40,507 nucleotides of DNA from NCBI GenBank assembly GCA_945872795.1, contig CAMCAZ010000034.1, positions 1-40,507 of the forward strand, in the 5' to 3' direction. The notes under the pieces are model-generated. The model did not search any database. It was given only the letters and a program-made list of their open reading frames with translations, and had not been told where the DNA came from. The position numbers were made by a program, and so were the translations under genes. Shown piece by piece: positions 6,436 through 15,260 of this stretch; position 1 is the stretch's first letter; every line of letters starts with the position of its first letter. The DNA comes from Chryseobacterium gleum. GTDB taxonomy: Bacteria; Bacteroidota; Bacteroidia; Flavobacteriales_F; PHOS-HE28.

Positions 6436-8397
6436 TTATCGGCCATAGCCACTGCGTACCGCCCGAAGCAGGACCACTTCACCGGCGACACGCACGCGGA
6501 TGTAATAGGTACCCGGGACGTCCGGAAGCTTCAAACGCCAGCCGATGTCGCTGCGCTCACTGCGCAGGGCCACCGCGCGTCCGCTGGCATCGTTCACGCC
6601 GATGGGCTCCAAGGGCAGGCCGTTGCGTGTGCCCAGCGTCACCCAGCCGTCGGTGGTGGGGTTGGGGTGCATCTGCACCAGGTCCTGCAGCCGTTCCGGC
6701 AGACCCAGCGGTCCCAGGAGCAGGGAGTCGCCGGCCACCAGCGTGGGGCTTCCGTCGGAGGCGTCGAGCATTTCCCGGAACGCATCGATGGGAGCGCTCT
6801 GCACGCTGAACATCTCCGCGTTCCACAGGGGCGGCATCGGCTGGTAGTACACCTTGGCAAAGGCCCGCAGCGCGCTGGTGGTGCCGTTGAGCGGCACATG
6901 GTAGCGCACGATGTCCGTGCCGCTGCCTTCCGTGCCGCCCGCGTCGCGGTTGAAATCGGGATCGATCAGCGCCGCACCGGCGATCCGGGTGGTGTCATAG
7001 CTCGGGTGCCCCATGCTGAAGCCCAGCGGCACCAACCGGTTGTCTTTGATGGCGTCCTTGGCGCGTTCCAGCACGGTGGTGACGTTGCCGTTCACATCGC
7101 CCATCACCAGCTCATAGATCTGCACCTCATCGCCTGCGCGGATGACGTTGTAGTGGGGTTCGAAACCTTCGTCATGCCCTTCCACCTCGTAGCTGCCATC
7201 GGTGCGGCCGCTCTTGAACACGGTGTCGCCCATGGCATCCAGCACCACGAACTCGATGAAGGCGCGGCGCGAGGGATAGCCGCTCGGGAAGCGATGCCCG
7301 GCGCGGTTCGTGAGCTGCACGCTGTAGAACGCCGTATCCGCCGTGCGGCCCTCAAGGTCCAGGTCGATGTCCAGGGTGCGCTGGGTGAGCAGGTGCCGCG
7401 TGCGGGCGATGGTGCTGTCGAACTGGGCGTCCGTGGCCGGTATCCCCAAGGCGGTCCTGTTGGCCTTCATCAGTTCCAGCATGTGCACGTTCGCTCCGGC
7501 GAGGTGGTGCAGCCCGAAGGGTGTCTGCGCGTTCAGGAACGGATAATCAGCAGCCAGGAGGATCGGGTCCTGCAGGCGGGGCATGTGGCAGGTGTTGCAA
7601 TGCACTTCGGTACTGCTGTAGATGCTGTTCTTCCACTCGTGGTAGGTGGCCTGCTCCACGAACTTGTCCCCGGTGATGTTGCCTTCCAGGTCGATCGTCT
7701 CAGTGACCAGCGTATGACAACCGGCGCAGACCTTGCTGTTCAGGATGTGCGACCCGAAGCCCGGGGTGAAGTTCACGAAGAACTGCATGATCGCCGGGTT
7801 GATCTGATCATCGGAATAGGGCCCATAGACGCGCGCCGAATCGAACTGGAGCTCGCCGCTGAAATAGCTGCCGGCGAGCGACTCGGACTGCATGTGGCAG
7901 GAGAGGCAGCTCACGCCGTCCTGCCCCATGATGCTGGTGTCCAGCATGGCCATGGTGAAGGGCGGGTTGCCCAGCAGGCGTTCCTCGTGCATGCCCAGCG
8001 GCGCGTGGCAGCTCAGGCATTTGTTCTCGATCGCCGTCTGGTGCCCGGGGTTCACCAGCACCTCATGGCTCACCTTGGCCTTGAAGAAGGGGTCCCGCGC
8101 GCTGTTGGCCATCAGGGTGCTGCGCCAGTCGTCCACCACGTTCACATCCCGCCCCTGTCCGTCGATGCTGGCCAGGCCCACAGGGTCTTGCCCGTGGCAA
8201 CCGGCACAACGCCCGGCGGTGGTGAAGTAGGCGCTGATCAGCACTGGCAGGTCGCCCTCGCTGCGTAGCAGGGCCAGCTCCAGCGTGCCGTGCGGACCTT
8301 TCACCGGTCGAACGGCCTCTTTCCAGGCGGCGAACAGGGCCACCACACCCAGCAGGGCAAGGATCAGGACCGAGCGGCGATGTCGAGCGAGGCGCAT
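6436..8397 (-). CDS. T9SS-sorted pentaheme c-type cytochrome
   Basis: 653 residues. The start MRLARHRRS leads into a hydrophobic stretch (about 9-24), which is a signal peptide or membrane anchor. Five CxxCH haem-binding motifs follow, at about C64, C127, C164, C224 and C267. The middle part (300-540) looks like a beta-rich domain. The C-terminus has MHPNPTTDG, an extended strand region and GTYYIRV before the end, which is the type A sorting domain recognised by the type IX secretion system. The protein should therefore be matured with haem in the periplasm and delivered to the cell surface. I chose the ATG at 8397 over the upstream in-frame start at 8484 because it gives the signal sequence directly and lies just behind a -7 box. 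The redox partner is unknown; surface electron transfer is an inference. Confidence 0.85.
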   Translation of the reverse strand: MRLARHRRSVLILALLGVVALFAAWKEAVRPVKGPHGTLELALLRSEGDLPVLISAYFTTAGRCAGCHGQDPVGLASIDGQGRDVNVVDDWRSTLMANSARDPFFKAKVSHEVLVNPGHQTAIENKCLSCHAPLGMHEERLLGNPPFTMAMLDTSIMGQDGVSCLSCHMQSESLAGSYFSGELQFDSARVYGPYSDDQINPAIMQFFVNFTPGFGSHILNSKVCAGCHTLVTETIDLEGNITGDKFVEQATYHEWKNSIYSSTEVHCNTCHMPRLQDPILLAADYPFLNAQTPFGLHHLAGANVHMLELMKANRTALGIPATDAQFDSTIARTRHLLTQRTLDIDLDLEGRTADTAFYSVQLTNRAGHRFPSGYPSRRAFIEFVVLDAMGDTVFKSGRTDGSYEVEGHDEGFEPHYNVIRAGDEVQIYELVMGDVNGNVTTVLERAKDAIKDNRLVPLGFSMGHPSYDTTRIAGAALIDPDFNRDAGGTEGSGTDIVRYHVPLNGTTSALRAFAKVYYQPMPPLWNAEMFSVQSAPIDAFREMLDASDGSPTLVAGDSLLLGPLGLPERLQDLVQMHPNPTTDGWVTLGTRNGLPLEPIGVNDASGRAVALRSERSDIGWRLKLPDVPGTYYIRVRVAGEVVLLRAVRSGYGR

Positions 8398-8404
8398 GGG
8401 GTGC

Positions 8405-8412
8405 GAAAGGTA
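8405..8412 (-). promoter_or_regulatory. -7 promoter box for the pentaheme cytochrome cluster
   Basis: Read on the minus strand, TACCTTTC matches TAnnTTTG in seven of eight positions and lies 7 bases before the ATG at 8397. It is probably the start point of the cytochrome-MOSC-transporter-basic protein unit. Confidence 0.4.
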
Positions 8413-8573
8413 GGAGGAAGGGCCGTGGAAGCGGATGACCGGCCCGGTAGGAACACGCCAAGACCCGGAGCGGTTCACCACCATGCGGGGAAGCCCAAGG
8501 CCGCCGGCCTGCTCGCCGCCAGCCCAAGGATCTAGCGCCTTACGTGCCCTGCGGTCGCGTAAACTTGAACGAT

Positions 8574-8733
8574 GTCAACCACGGACACCTCCCGAAGCCT
8601 CGGGAGAACACGGATAAATAGGAACATACACCGACACTTGTGGAAGGATCGGATGAGGCATGAACTGTACTCCAAGGGCGAGGATCACCTACTCGGGACA
8701 TCCGTGTCCATCCGTGTGGATCCGTGGTTCAAC
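8574..8733. repeat. CACGGAT-rich inverted-repeat element
   Basis: The left edge reads GTCAACCACGGACAC, and the right edge, read backwards, is GTTGAACCACGGATCC. The two ends therefore form imperfect terminal inverted repeats about 160 bases apart. Inside, the unit CACGGAT recurs: once near 8609, and three times in a row on the minus strand between about 8700 and 8727. A perfect 7-bp stem CTCCCGA/TCGGGAG with loop AGCC lies at 8589-8606. Similar CACGGAT-type intergenic repeats occur, from memory, in many environmental genomes, where they are often mis-called as short proteins. No transposase is present, so mobility would depend on a gene elsewhere. Confidence 0.6.
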
Positions 8734-8811
8734 ACATGTACCAAGGCCGATCAGTCCCGCGTTGTTCATCCGCAGCGCCCCGCGTCCATCCCCGCGGCCG
8801 GGTGCTCCCGT

Positions 8812-8819
8812 TACTTTCG
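8812..8819 (+). promoter_or_regulatory. -7 promoter box for MORN-repeat gene
   Basis: TACTTTCG differs from TAnnTTTG at one position and ends 4 bases before the ATG at 8824. No -33 element is obvious. Confidence 0.4.
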
Positions 8820-8823
8820 CCCC

Positions 8824-10476
8824 ATGACCCGGCTCCTCGGCATCCTGTTCGGCACCCTGCTCTCCCTTTCCGCCATGACCCAGTCCGTGGAACCCTTCGT
8901 GGACCATTGGGATGCCAAGAAGACCATCAAGCGCAGCGAAGGCCTGATGGTGAACGGCCGCGAGTGGGGTGAATGGAAGTTCTACGACCGCGATGGCCGC
9001 CTGATGGAACAGGCCGAGTTCAAGTCCGGCGAACGCGACGGCCGGGTGCGCATCTACTACGAGAACGGCCAGGTGCAGCACGACGGCTGGTTCAAGCGGG
9101 GCCAGGAGGACAGCCTGCGCGTGAGCCGCTACCGCAACGGCAGCATCATGGAGCGGGGCCTGCACAAGAACGGCCGCAAGACCGGCGTGTGGGCCTATTA
9201 CCATCCGGACAGCATCCCTATGCTGCGCGAGGTGTGGCAGGATTCCCTGGTGCTCGTCACCGACGCTTGGGACAGTACCGGCATGGCCACCATCGTGGAA
9301 GGCAACGGCGTGCTGCGCACTTGGTTCCCCAGCGGGACGCTACAGGAGGAATGTTCCTATGCCATGGGTGTGCGCGACGGTCCCTGCGTGCTGAACCACC
9401 CGGCCGGCAACCACCAGCAGAAGGGACAGTACCGCGGCGGGGTGAAGGTGGGGCGCTGGGAATATGGCTACTCCAGCGGCAAGCCGGAGAAGATCGAGCA
9501 CTACGTGCAGGGCCGCTTAACCGGCACGTTCCGGCATTGGACCAAGGCCGGTGTCATGGACATTTCCGGACGGTATGCCGATGGCCTCAAGGACAGCATC
9601 TGGACCTGGTACCGCGCCGATGGCAGCCGCGAGATGGAAGGTCCCTTCCTGAACGACCGGCGCGAAGGGGTCTGGAAGCAGTGGCACCCCAACGGCCAGC
9701 TGCAGAGCACCGGCGCCTACAAGGCCGACAAGGAGGAGGGCGAGTGGGTGTATTTCTATGAGGGCGGCCAGTTCTGGAAGAAGGGCCCCTTCACCGCCGG
9801 GGTGAAGAACGGCTTGTGGACCACCTGGTACGAAAGCGGACAGAAACTCCAGGAAGGCCCCTATGTGATGGGTGTGGAGGAAGGGAAATGGACGAGTTGG
9901 TTCGAGAACGGTAACCGGAAGACCGAAGGCAGCTTCAAGGCCGGTCGCATGGACGGCATCTGGGTGGGCTTCTTTCCAGACGGACAGCCCGATTTTGAAG
10001 GCACCTACGCCGACGACCTGAAGAACGGTCCGTGGAAGTTCTACTTCGAGTCGGTGCCCGAGAAGCCCATCGGTGGCCGGGTGCGCGAGGAGGGCAGCTA
10101 CGCGGAGGGCCGCAAGAGCGGGCGCTGGGTCAGCTACAGCGTGAACGGACTGCCCATCAGCGAGGGGCTCTATGCCAACGGCACCCCCACCGGCGCGTGG
10201 ACCTACTACGATGATGCCGGCGTAAAGATGAGGGAGCAGAGCTTCCTTCTCGGCGACCCCGATGGCCCCTGCACCGTGTACGACCAGCGCGGCAGGGTGG
10301 TGCAGCAGATGAACTACCGCAATGGCCGCCTGCACGGCACCATGACCTTTTACGACCGCAGCGGCAACGTCTCCAGGACGGTGGAGTATGAGGATGGGCA
10401 GGTGAAGAAGGCCGCGCCGCCCGCTGTGCCCAAGGTTGGGGCGGCACCGGCCCAGGTGCCTGGGGGAAGGCGGTGA
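8824..10476 (+). CDS. secreted MORN-repeat protein (YwqK-like)
   Basis: 550 residues. The N-terminus MTRLLGILFGTLLSLSAMTQS is a signal peptide. Nearly all the rest is tandem repeats of about 22-24 residues with the pattern G-x-W-x-x-[YF]-[YF]-x-x-G-x-x-x-x-[EQ]-G-x-[YF]. This is the MORN_2 variant seen in proteins annotated as YwqK-family antitoxin; at least fifteen units are visible. The C-terminal 30 residues are Pro/Ala/Val-rich. Such repeats form elongated beta sheets that act in binding or scaffolding at the envelope. There is no toxin gene beside it, so an antitoxin role is not supported. The start at 8824 is chosen over 8572 because it begins the signal peptide and follows a -7 box. 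Confidence 0.8.
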   Translation: MTRLLGILFGTLLSLSAMTQSVEPFVDHWDAKKTIKRSEGLMVNGREWGEWKFYDRDGRLMEQAEFKSGERDGRVRIYYENGQVQHDGWFKRGQEDSLRVSRYRNGSIMERGLHKNGRKTGVWAYYHPDSIPMLREVWQDSLVLVTDAWDSTGMATIVEGNGVLRTWFPSGTLQEECSYAMGVRDGPCVLNHPAGNHQQKGQYRGGVKVGRWEYGYSSGKPEKIEHYVQGRLTGTFRHWTKAGVMDISGRYADGLKDSIWTWYRADGSREMEGPFLNDRREGVWKQWHPNGQLQSTGAYKADKEEGEWVYFYEGGQFWKKGPFTAGVKNGLWTTWYESGQKLQEGPYVMGVEEGKWTSWFENGNRKTEGSFKAGRMDGIWVGFFPDGQPDFEGTYADDLKNGPWKFYFESVPEKPIGGRVREEGSYAEGRKSGRWVSYSVNGLPISEGLYANGTPTGAWTYYDDAGVKMREQSFLLGDPDGPCTVYDQRGRVVQQMNYRNGRLHGTMTFYDRSGNVSRTVEYEDGQVKKAAPPAVPKVGAAPAQVPGGRR

Positions 10477-10553
10477 AACGGAGCTGATCGTACTTGCCGG
10501 GACATCGAATGATGGAAGCTGGCGCCCCCGCTTACCGCTTCCGTTCCCCACCA

Positions 10554-10583
10554 TTGGAAATGCGGGGTGGATCGCTATCTTTG
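10554..10583 (+). promoter_or_regulatory. rimP-nusA-infB promoter
   Basis: TTG at 10554-10556 and TATCTTTG at 10576-10583 are separated by 19 bases. This is an exact match to the Bacteroidota housekeeping promoter layout (TTG, 17-23 bases, TAnnTTTG). Transcription should start near 10590, giving a leader of about 70 bases before rimP. Confidence 0.75.
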
Positions 10584-10606
10584 CGCCGTCAGAAGGCGGA
10601 AGAGGA

Positions 10607-10629
10607 AGAGGGGGCCGCCCCTCTTTTTT
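10607..10629 (+). terminator. terminator-like hairpin in the rimP leader (possible attenuator)
   Basis: AGAGGGG and CCCCTCT form a perfect 7-bp stem around loop GCCG and run straight into six T residues (10624-10629). This is a classical intrinsic terminator placed between the promoter and the rimP start codon, only about 20 bases after the expected transcription start. It could stop most transcripts unless an antiterminating fold or factor intervenes. Confidence 0.6.
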
Positions 10630-10659
10630 GTTCTCCACCCCGGCGGTTCGGTCGTGTAC

Positions 10660-11124
10660 ATGGTTACGGAGCAGCAAGTTCGGCACAGCCTGGAAAGGCA
10701 CCTGGAGGGCACCAGCCACTTCCTGGTGGATGTGGCCGTGCGCCCCGGGCCCAAGGTGGTGGTGGAGGTCGACAACGACAAGGCAATCACCCTGGAGGAG
10801 CTGGCGCGCCTGAACAAAGCGGTGCGCGAGGACCTGGGGGAGGCCGCCGACGACTGTGAACTGCAGTTCAGCAGCCCGGGCATGGGCCGCCCCTTCAAGG
10901 TGGCCCGCCAGTACCACAAGCATGTGGGCCGCGTGGTGGAACTGCTGTTCACCGATGGCCGCGTGCTCGAGGGCATGCTGGTCAGCTATACCGAGAATGA
11001 AATGGGCATCCGCATCCAGCACCCCAGCAAGGTGAAGGGTCGACTGCCCAAACTGGACGAGGAGGTCACCACCTTCCCCCTCGCCGAGATCAAAGCCACG
11101 AAAGCAACCTTCAAGTTCAATTGA
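10660..11124 (+). CDS. rimP: ribosome maturation factor RimP
   Basis: A 154-residue protein matching RimP, which assists assembly of the 30S ribosomal subunit. The N-terminal alpha/beta domain (about 1-75) contains VVVEVDNDKAITLEELARLNKAVRE, and the family signature ELQFSSPGMGRPF follows near 75-90. The C-terminal SH3-like barrel (about 90-154) has GRVVELLFTDGRVLEG. The length is typical. I chose the ATG at 10660 (MVTEQQVRHSLERHL); the in-frame extension to 10567 would run through the promoter and the hairpin. It is the first gene of rimP-nusA-infB, with 7 bases to nusA. Confidence 0.95.
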   Translation: MVTEQQVRHSLERHLEGTSHFLVDVAVRPGPKVVVEVDNDKAITLEELARLNKAVREDLGEAADDCELQFSSPGMGRPFKVARQYHKHVGRVVELLFTDGRVLEGMLVSYTENEMGIRIQHPSKVKGRLPKLDEEVTTFPLAEIKATKATFKFN

Positions 11125-11131
11125 TCGTGCC

Positions 11132-12370
11132 ATGAGCACCGTGAACCTCATCGAATCCTTCGGGGAATTCAAGGACAACAAGAACATTGACCGCGTCACC
11201 ATGATGGGCATCCTGGAGGATGTCTTCCGTGGTGTGGTGAAACGCCGCTTCGGGGAAGAGGCCAATGTGGACATCATCATTAACCCGGACAAGGGTGACC
11301 TGGAGATCTGGCTGAACCGCATCATCGTCGAGGACGGCATGAGCGAGGACGACAACCTGGAGATCGAGCTTGCCGAGGCCAAGAAGATCGAGCCCGACTT
11401 CGAGGTGGGCGAGGAGGTGAGCCAGGAGGTGAAGATCGAGGACTTCGGTCGCCGCAACATCCTGAGCCTCAAGCAGAACCTCCAGAGCCGCATCATGGAG
11501 CTGGAGAAGGACCACCTGTACAATAAGTACAAGGAGCGGGTGGGCGAGATCATCACCGGCGAGGTGTACCAGATCTGGAAGCGCGAGACGCTGATCCTGG
11601 ACGACGAGGGCAACGAGCTGATCATGCCCAAGGACCAGCAGATCAAGACCGACTTCTTCAAGAAGGGCGACAACGTGCGCGCCGTGGTGTGGAAGGTGGA
11701 GATGCGCAACAACACCCCCGTGGTGATCCTGAGCCGCACCGCCCCCGAGTTCCTCGCCAAACTGTTCGAACAGGAGGTGCCCGAGGTGGCCGATGGCCTC
11801 ATCACCATCAAGCGCATCGTGCGCGAGCCCGGTGAGCGCGCCAAGGTCGCCGTGGAGAGCTACGATGACCGCATCGATCCCGTGGGTGCCTGCGTGGGCA
11901 TGAAGGGAAGCCGCATCCATGGTATCGTGCGCGAACTGCGCAACGAGAACATCGACGTGATCAACTTCACGGCCAACGACCAGCTCCTGATCCAGCGTGC
12001 GCTGAGCCCCGCCAAGGTGGGCACCATCAAGCTGGACAACGAGCACAAGCGTGCCGAGGTGTACATGAAGCCCGACCAGGTGGCGCTCGCCATCGGCAAG
12101 GGTGGGCACAACATCAAGCTGGCCGGCCGACTGACCGGTTACGACATCGATGTGTACCGCGAGACCGATGAGGTGACGGACGACGTGAGCATCGACGATT
12201 TCGCGGACGAGATCGATCAGTGGATCATCGACGTACTGAAAGGCATCGGTTGCGACACCGCCCGTTCCGTGCTGGACATCCCCCCGGGTGAACTGGCCAA
12301 GCGGACGGACCTGGAGGAGGAGACCATCAACGAGGTGGTCCGCATCCTTCGCGCGGAACTGGAGGCCTAA
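11132..12370 (+). CDS. nusA: transcription termination/antitermination factor NusA
   Basis: 412 residues in the standard NusA order. An N-terminal RNA-polymerase-binding domain (1 to about 130) is followed by an S1 domain (about 137-205, GEIITGEVYQIWKRETLIL). KH1 carries VGACVGMKGSRIHGIVREL near 250-275, and KH2 carries VALAIGKGGHNIKLAGRLTG near 315-335. A short helical C-terminal tail with an HhH-like KGIGCDTARSVLDIP segment follows. It lacks the long acidic repeats of the E. coli protein, as usual in this phylum. NusA binds RNA polymerase and nascent RNA and modulates pausing, so it could act on the hairpin in its own operon leader. It is co-transcribed with rimP and infB. Confidence 0.96.
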   Translation: MSTVNLIESFGEFKDNKNIDRVTMMGILEDVFRGVVKRRFGEEANVDIIINPDKGDLEIWLNRIIVEDGMSEDDNLEIELAEAKKIEPDFEVGEEVSQEVKIEDFGRRNILSLKQNLQSRIMELEKDHLYNKYKERVGEIITGEVYQIWKRETLILDDEGNELIMPKDQQIKTDFFKKGDNVRAVVWKVEMRNNTPVVILSRTAPEFLAKLFEQEVPEVADGLITIKRIVREPGERAKVAVESYDDRIDPVGACVGMKGSRIHGIVRELRNENIDVINFTANDQLLIQRALSPAKVGTIKLDNEHKRAEVYMKPDQVALAIGKGGHNIKLAGRLTGYDIDVYRETDEVTDDVSIDDFADEIDQWIIDVLKGIGCDTARSVLDIPPGELAKRTDLEEETINEVVRILRAELEA

Positions 12371-12444
12371 GGCAATGGGCTGGAAAGGCGGGACGGCAGC
12401 GAAAGAGGGACCACGGAGAAACGACCACAGGATACAAGCACTGC

Positions 12445-15213
12445 ATGAGCGAAGCGACGGATAAGGGCATACGATTGAGCAAGGTGGCTCGGGAATTCAA
12501 CCTGGGGCTGCACACCGTGGTGGAGTTCCTCGACAAGAACGGCCACAAGGTGGAGAGCAACCCGAACACCAAGATCGCGGGTGATCTCTACGACCTGCTG
12601 CTCCAGCAGTTCGGCACCGACAAGGAGATCAAGGCGAAGAGCCAGCAGGTGGTGCAGCAGCGCCAGGAGCGCGAGACCATCTCCCTGGTGGTGCCCCCGA
12701 CGCCCAAGGAGGAGCCGCCCGCTCCCAAGGAAGTGCCCGTGGCCGCGGCACCCGTGGCGGCGCCCGCACCACCGCCCGCACCCGCACCGGTCACACCGGC
12801 ACCCGCCGCCGAGGCCGTGGAACCCGATGTGATCAAGGCCCGGATCGACAAGACCGTCGGCCCCAAGCACATGGGCAAGATCGATTTGGAGGCCGGCAAA
12901 AAAGGCCCGAAAAAGGTGGTGGCCGAGCCCGTCACGGAGACCCCTGCCCCAGTGGCCGAGGTCCCTGCGCCCGTGGCCGCTGCCCCTGTGGAGGCACCCG
13001 CCGCCGAGGCCCCCGCACCTGCACCGGTCGACCCTTCCGCTTCCTCTGTGAACGTCACGGCATCCGCCGGCGCTTCCACCGAACCGGAGACCATCCGGGT
13101 GAATGTGACGAAGCTCGCCGGACTGAAGACCCTGGGCAAGATCGAGCTCCCGGTGGAGCGCGAGCGCAAGCCGACGGACAAGAACGCCGCCGCCAACGAG
13201 CGCGGCCGTCGCAAACGCATCGTGAAACCCGGTCCGGTGAACATCGACCGGGCGGTACAGCAGGAACAGCGCCCACCGGCCCCCGGAGGCCGTCCGGGTG
13301 AACTGGACGAGAACGCCGTGAAGCGCAAGGTGAGCGAAACGCTCGCCCGCCTCACCGGTGGTGCCAAGAGCAAGGGCTCCAAGCTGCGTCGTGACAAACG
13401 CGACCAGCGCTACCAGCGCTTCGAGGAGGAACAGGCCGCCAAGGAACTGGCCGGCAAGGTCATCAAGGTCACCGAGTTCGTGACGGCGAGCGAACTGGCC
13501 TCCATGGTGGGGGTGAACGTCACCGACATCATCAAGGCCTGTTTCAGTCTGGGCATGATGGTGAGCATCAACCAGCGCCTCGATGCCGAGACCCTCTCGA
13601 TCATCGCCGAGGAGTACGGATTCAAGGTGGAGTTCGTCGGCGCCGACGTGCAGGAGAACCTGATCGACGAGCCCGATGATGAGACCCGCATCGTGCCCCG
13701 TCCGCCCATCGTCACGGTGATGGGTCACGTGGACCACGGTAAGACCTCGTTGCTGGACCATATCCGCAAGGCCAACGTGATCGCCGGTGAGGCCGGTGGC
13801 ATCACCCAGCACATCGGTGCCTACAGCGTGATGCTGGAGAACGGCAAGCGCATCACCTTCCTGGATACGCCGGGTCACGAGGCCTTCACGGCCATGCGTG
13901 CCCGTGGTGCACAGGTCACCGACATCGCCATCATCGTGATCGCGGCGGACGACAGTGTGATGCCCCAGACGCGCGAGGCCATCAACCACGCACAGGCCGC
14001 CGCCGTGCCGATGGTCTTCGCCTTCAACAAGATCGACAAGCAGGGTGCCAACGCCGAGAAGATCCGCGAGGAGCTCTCGCAGATGAACATCCTGGTGGAG
14101 GAATGGGGTGGCAAGTACCAGACCCAGGAGATCAGCGCCAAGAAGGGCATGGGCATCGATCAGCTCCTGGAGAAGGTGCTGCTGGAGTCCGAGATGCTGG
14201 ACCTGAAGGCCGACCCGGGCAAACGTGCCCACGGTGTGGTGATCGAAAGCACCTTGGAACAGGGTCGCGGATACGTGACCACGCTGCTCGTGGACGCCGG
14301 TACGCTGCGCAAGGGCGATGTGATCCTCGCCGGCCAGTACAGCGGCCGTGTGCGGAACATGTTCAACGAGCGGGGACAGCAGGTCACGGAGGCCACGCCC
14401 TCCACGCCGGTCTCCATCCTCGGTCTGGACGGTGCCCCCAACGCGGGTGACCAGTTCCATGTGTTCGAGGACGAGCGCGAGGCCCGCCAGATCGCCACGC
14501 GTCGCCACCAGTTGCAGCGCGAGCAGGGCATCCGGACGCACAAGCACATCACGCTGGATGAGATCGGCCGTCGTCTGGCCATCGGCGATTTCAAGGAGCT
14601 GAACCTGATCGTGAAAGGCGACGTGGACGGCTCGGTGGAAGCACTGACCGACTCGTTGCTGAAGCTGAGCACGGAGAGCATCAAGGTGAACGTGATCCAC
14701 CGCGCGGTGGGACCGATCGCCGAAAGCGACGTGTTGCTGGCCACGGCATCCAACGCCATCATCGTGGGCTTCCAGGTGCGTCCCACCCCGGGTGCACGCA
14801 AGCTGGCCGAGGCGGAGGAGATCGACATCCGCATGTACTCCATCATCTACGCCGCGATCGAGGAGATCAAGCAGGCCATGGAAGGCATGCTGGCACCGAA
14901 GGAGGTGGAGAAGGTCACCGGTACCGCAGAGGTGCGCGAGACCTTCCGCATCAGCAAGGTGGGCACCGTCGCCGGTTGCTACGTGCTCGACGGCAAGATC
15001 GACCGCAAGAACAAGGTCCGCCTCATCCGCGATGGCATCGTGGTCTACACCGGCGACCTCGATACGCTCAAGCGTTTCAAGGACGATGTGAAGGAGGTGA
15101 CCCACGGTTACGAGTGCGGCCTGAACATCAAGAACTTCAACGACATCAAGGTGGGCGATACGCTCGAGGCCTTCGAGATGACCGAGGTGAAGCGCACCTT
15201 GGAAGGATCGTAG
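12445..15213 (+). CDS. infB: translation initiation factor IF-2
   Basis: 922 residues. The N-terminus ([20 protein letters not shown]) is the IF2_N subdomain. A long Ala/Pro/Val-rich linker (about 75-280) contains two related motifs ending in GKIDLE and GKIELP. A second IF2_N-like segment (about 345-400) precedes the GTPase domain, with G1 HVDHGKT at 428-434, G3 DTPGHEAF near 473-480 and G4 NKID near 527-530. Domain II, domain III and the C-terminal fMet-tRNA-binding domain follow to the end. It delivers initiator tRNA to the ribosome. It is the last gene of the operon, 74 bases after nusA and 22 bases before a strong terminator. The linker is variable between species. Confidence 0.97.
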   Translation: MSEATDKGIRLSKVAREFNLGLHTVVEFLDKNGHKVESNPNTKIAGDLYDLLLQQFGTDKEIKAKSQQVVQQRQERETISLVVPPTPKEEPPAPKEVPVAAAPVAAPAPPPAPAPVTPAPAAEAVEPDVIKARIDKTVGPKHMGKIDLEAGKKGPKKVVAEPVTETPAPVAEVPAPVAAAPVEAPAAEAPAPAPVDPSASSVNVTASAGASTEPETIRVNVTKLAGLKTLGKIELPVERERKPTDKNAAANERGRRKRIVKPGPVNIDRAVQQEQRPPAPGGRPGELDENAVKRKVSETLARLTGGAKSKGSKLRRDKRDQRYQRFEEEQAAKELAGKVIKVTEFVTASELASMVGVNVTDIIKACFSLGMMVSINQRLDAETLSIIAEEYGFKVEFVGADVQENLIDEPDDETRIVPRPPIVTVMGHVDHGKTSLLDHIRKANVIAGEAGGITQHIGAYSVMLENGKRITFLDTPGHEAFTAMRARGAQVTDIAIIVIAADDSVMPQTREAINHAQAAAVPMVFAFNKIDKQGANAEKIREELSQMNILVEEWGGKYQTQEISAKKGMGIDQLLEKVLLESEMLDLKADPGKRAHGVVIESTLEQGRGYVTTLLVDAGTLRKGDVILAGQYSGRVRNMFNERGQQVTEATPSTPVSILGLDGAPNAGDQFHVFEDEREARQIATRRHQLQREQGIRTHKHITLDEIGRRLAIGDFKELNLIVKGDVDGSVEALTDSLLKLSTESIKVNVIHRAVGPIAESDVLLATASNAIIVGFQVRPTPGARKLAEAEEIDIRMYSIIYAAIEEIKQAMEGMLAPKEVEKVTGTAEVRETFRISKVGTVAGCYVLDGKIDRKNKVRLIRDGIVVYTGDLDTLKRFKDDVKEVTHGYECGLNIKNFNDIKVGDTLEAFEMTEVKRTLEGS

Positions 15214-15235
15214 GTCCACACCGGACCGTCATGCG

Positions 15236-15260
15236 AAAGGCCGGGGAGACCCGGCCTTTC
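15236..15260 (+). terminator. intrinsic terminator after infB
   Basis: AAAGGCCGGG and CCCGGCCTTT form a perfect 10-bp stem with loop GAGA. The T residues lie in the closing end of the stem, and no further T-run follows. It ends rimP-nusA-infB and can also work on the opposite strand for the SPOR gene. From here to 15492 I see no gene or clear signal. Confidence 0.75.

Larger units (their letters stand above)
8398..8823. other. 426-bp non-coding gap between divergent genes
   Basis: This gap holds the two divergent -7 boxes (8405-8412 minus, 8812-8819 plus) and, between 8574 and 8733, an inverted-repeat element built of CACGGA units. The frame of the MORN gene stays open upstream to 8572, but that translation has the composition of the repeat element and no signal sequence, so I do not treat it as coding. 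Nothing else is recognised. Confidence 0.6.

Noticed and set aside
6262-8268. 668-residue plus-strand frame opposite the pentaheme cytochrome and MOSC genes
   Set aside because: The minus-strand frames have haem motifs, sorting domain and MOSC signature; the plus-strand frame has none.
8572-8823. N-terminal extension of the MORN gene to 8572
   Set aside because: The extension translates the CACGGAT element; the signal peptide and -7 box point to the ATG at 8824.
9000-10400. apparent tandem repeats at about 66-72 bases
   Set aside because: They reflect the MORN protein repeats; the DNA units are too diverged to be a CRISPR or satellite array.
8824-10476. antitoxin annotation for the MORN-repeat protein
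   Set aside because: MORN_2 proteins are often labelled YwqK-type antitoxins, but this one has a signal peptide and no adjacent toxin gene.
12700-13090. repetitive GCC/CCC-rich stretch that could be called a tandem repeat
   Set aside because: It is the Ala/Pro linker of IF-2 and has no exact repeat unit.
12367-15219. 950-residue open frame on the minus strand opposite infB
   Set aside because: It is His/Leu/Asp-rich shadow translation of the infB codons; infB is certain by motifs and the antisense frame has no recognisable domain.
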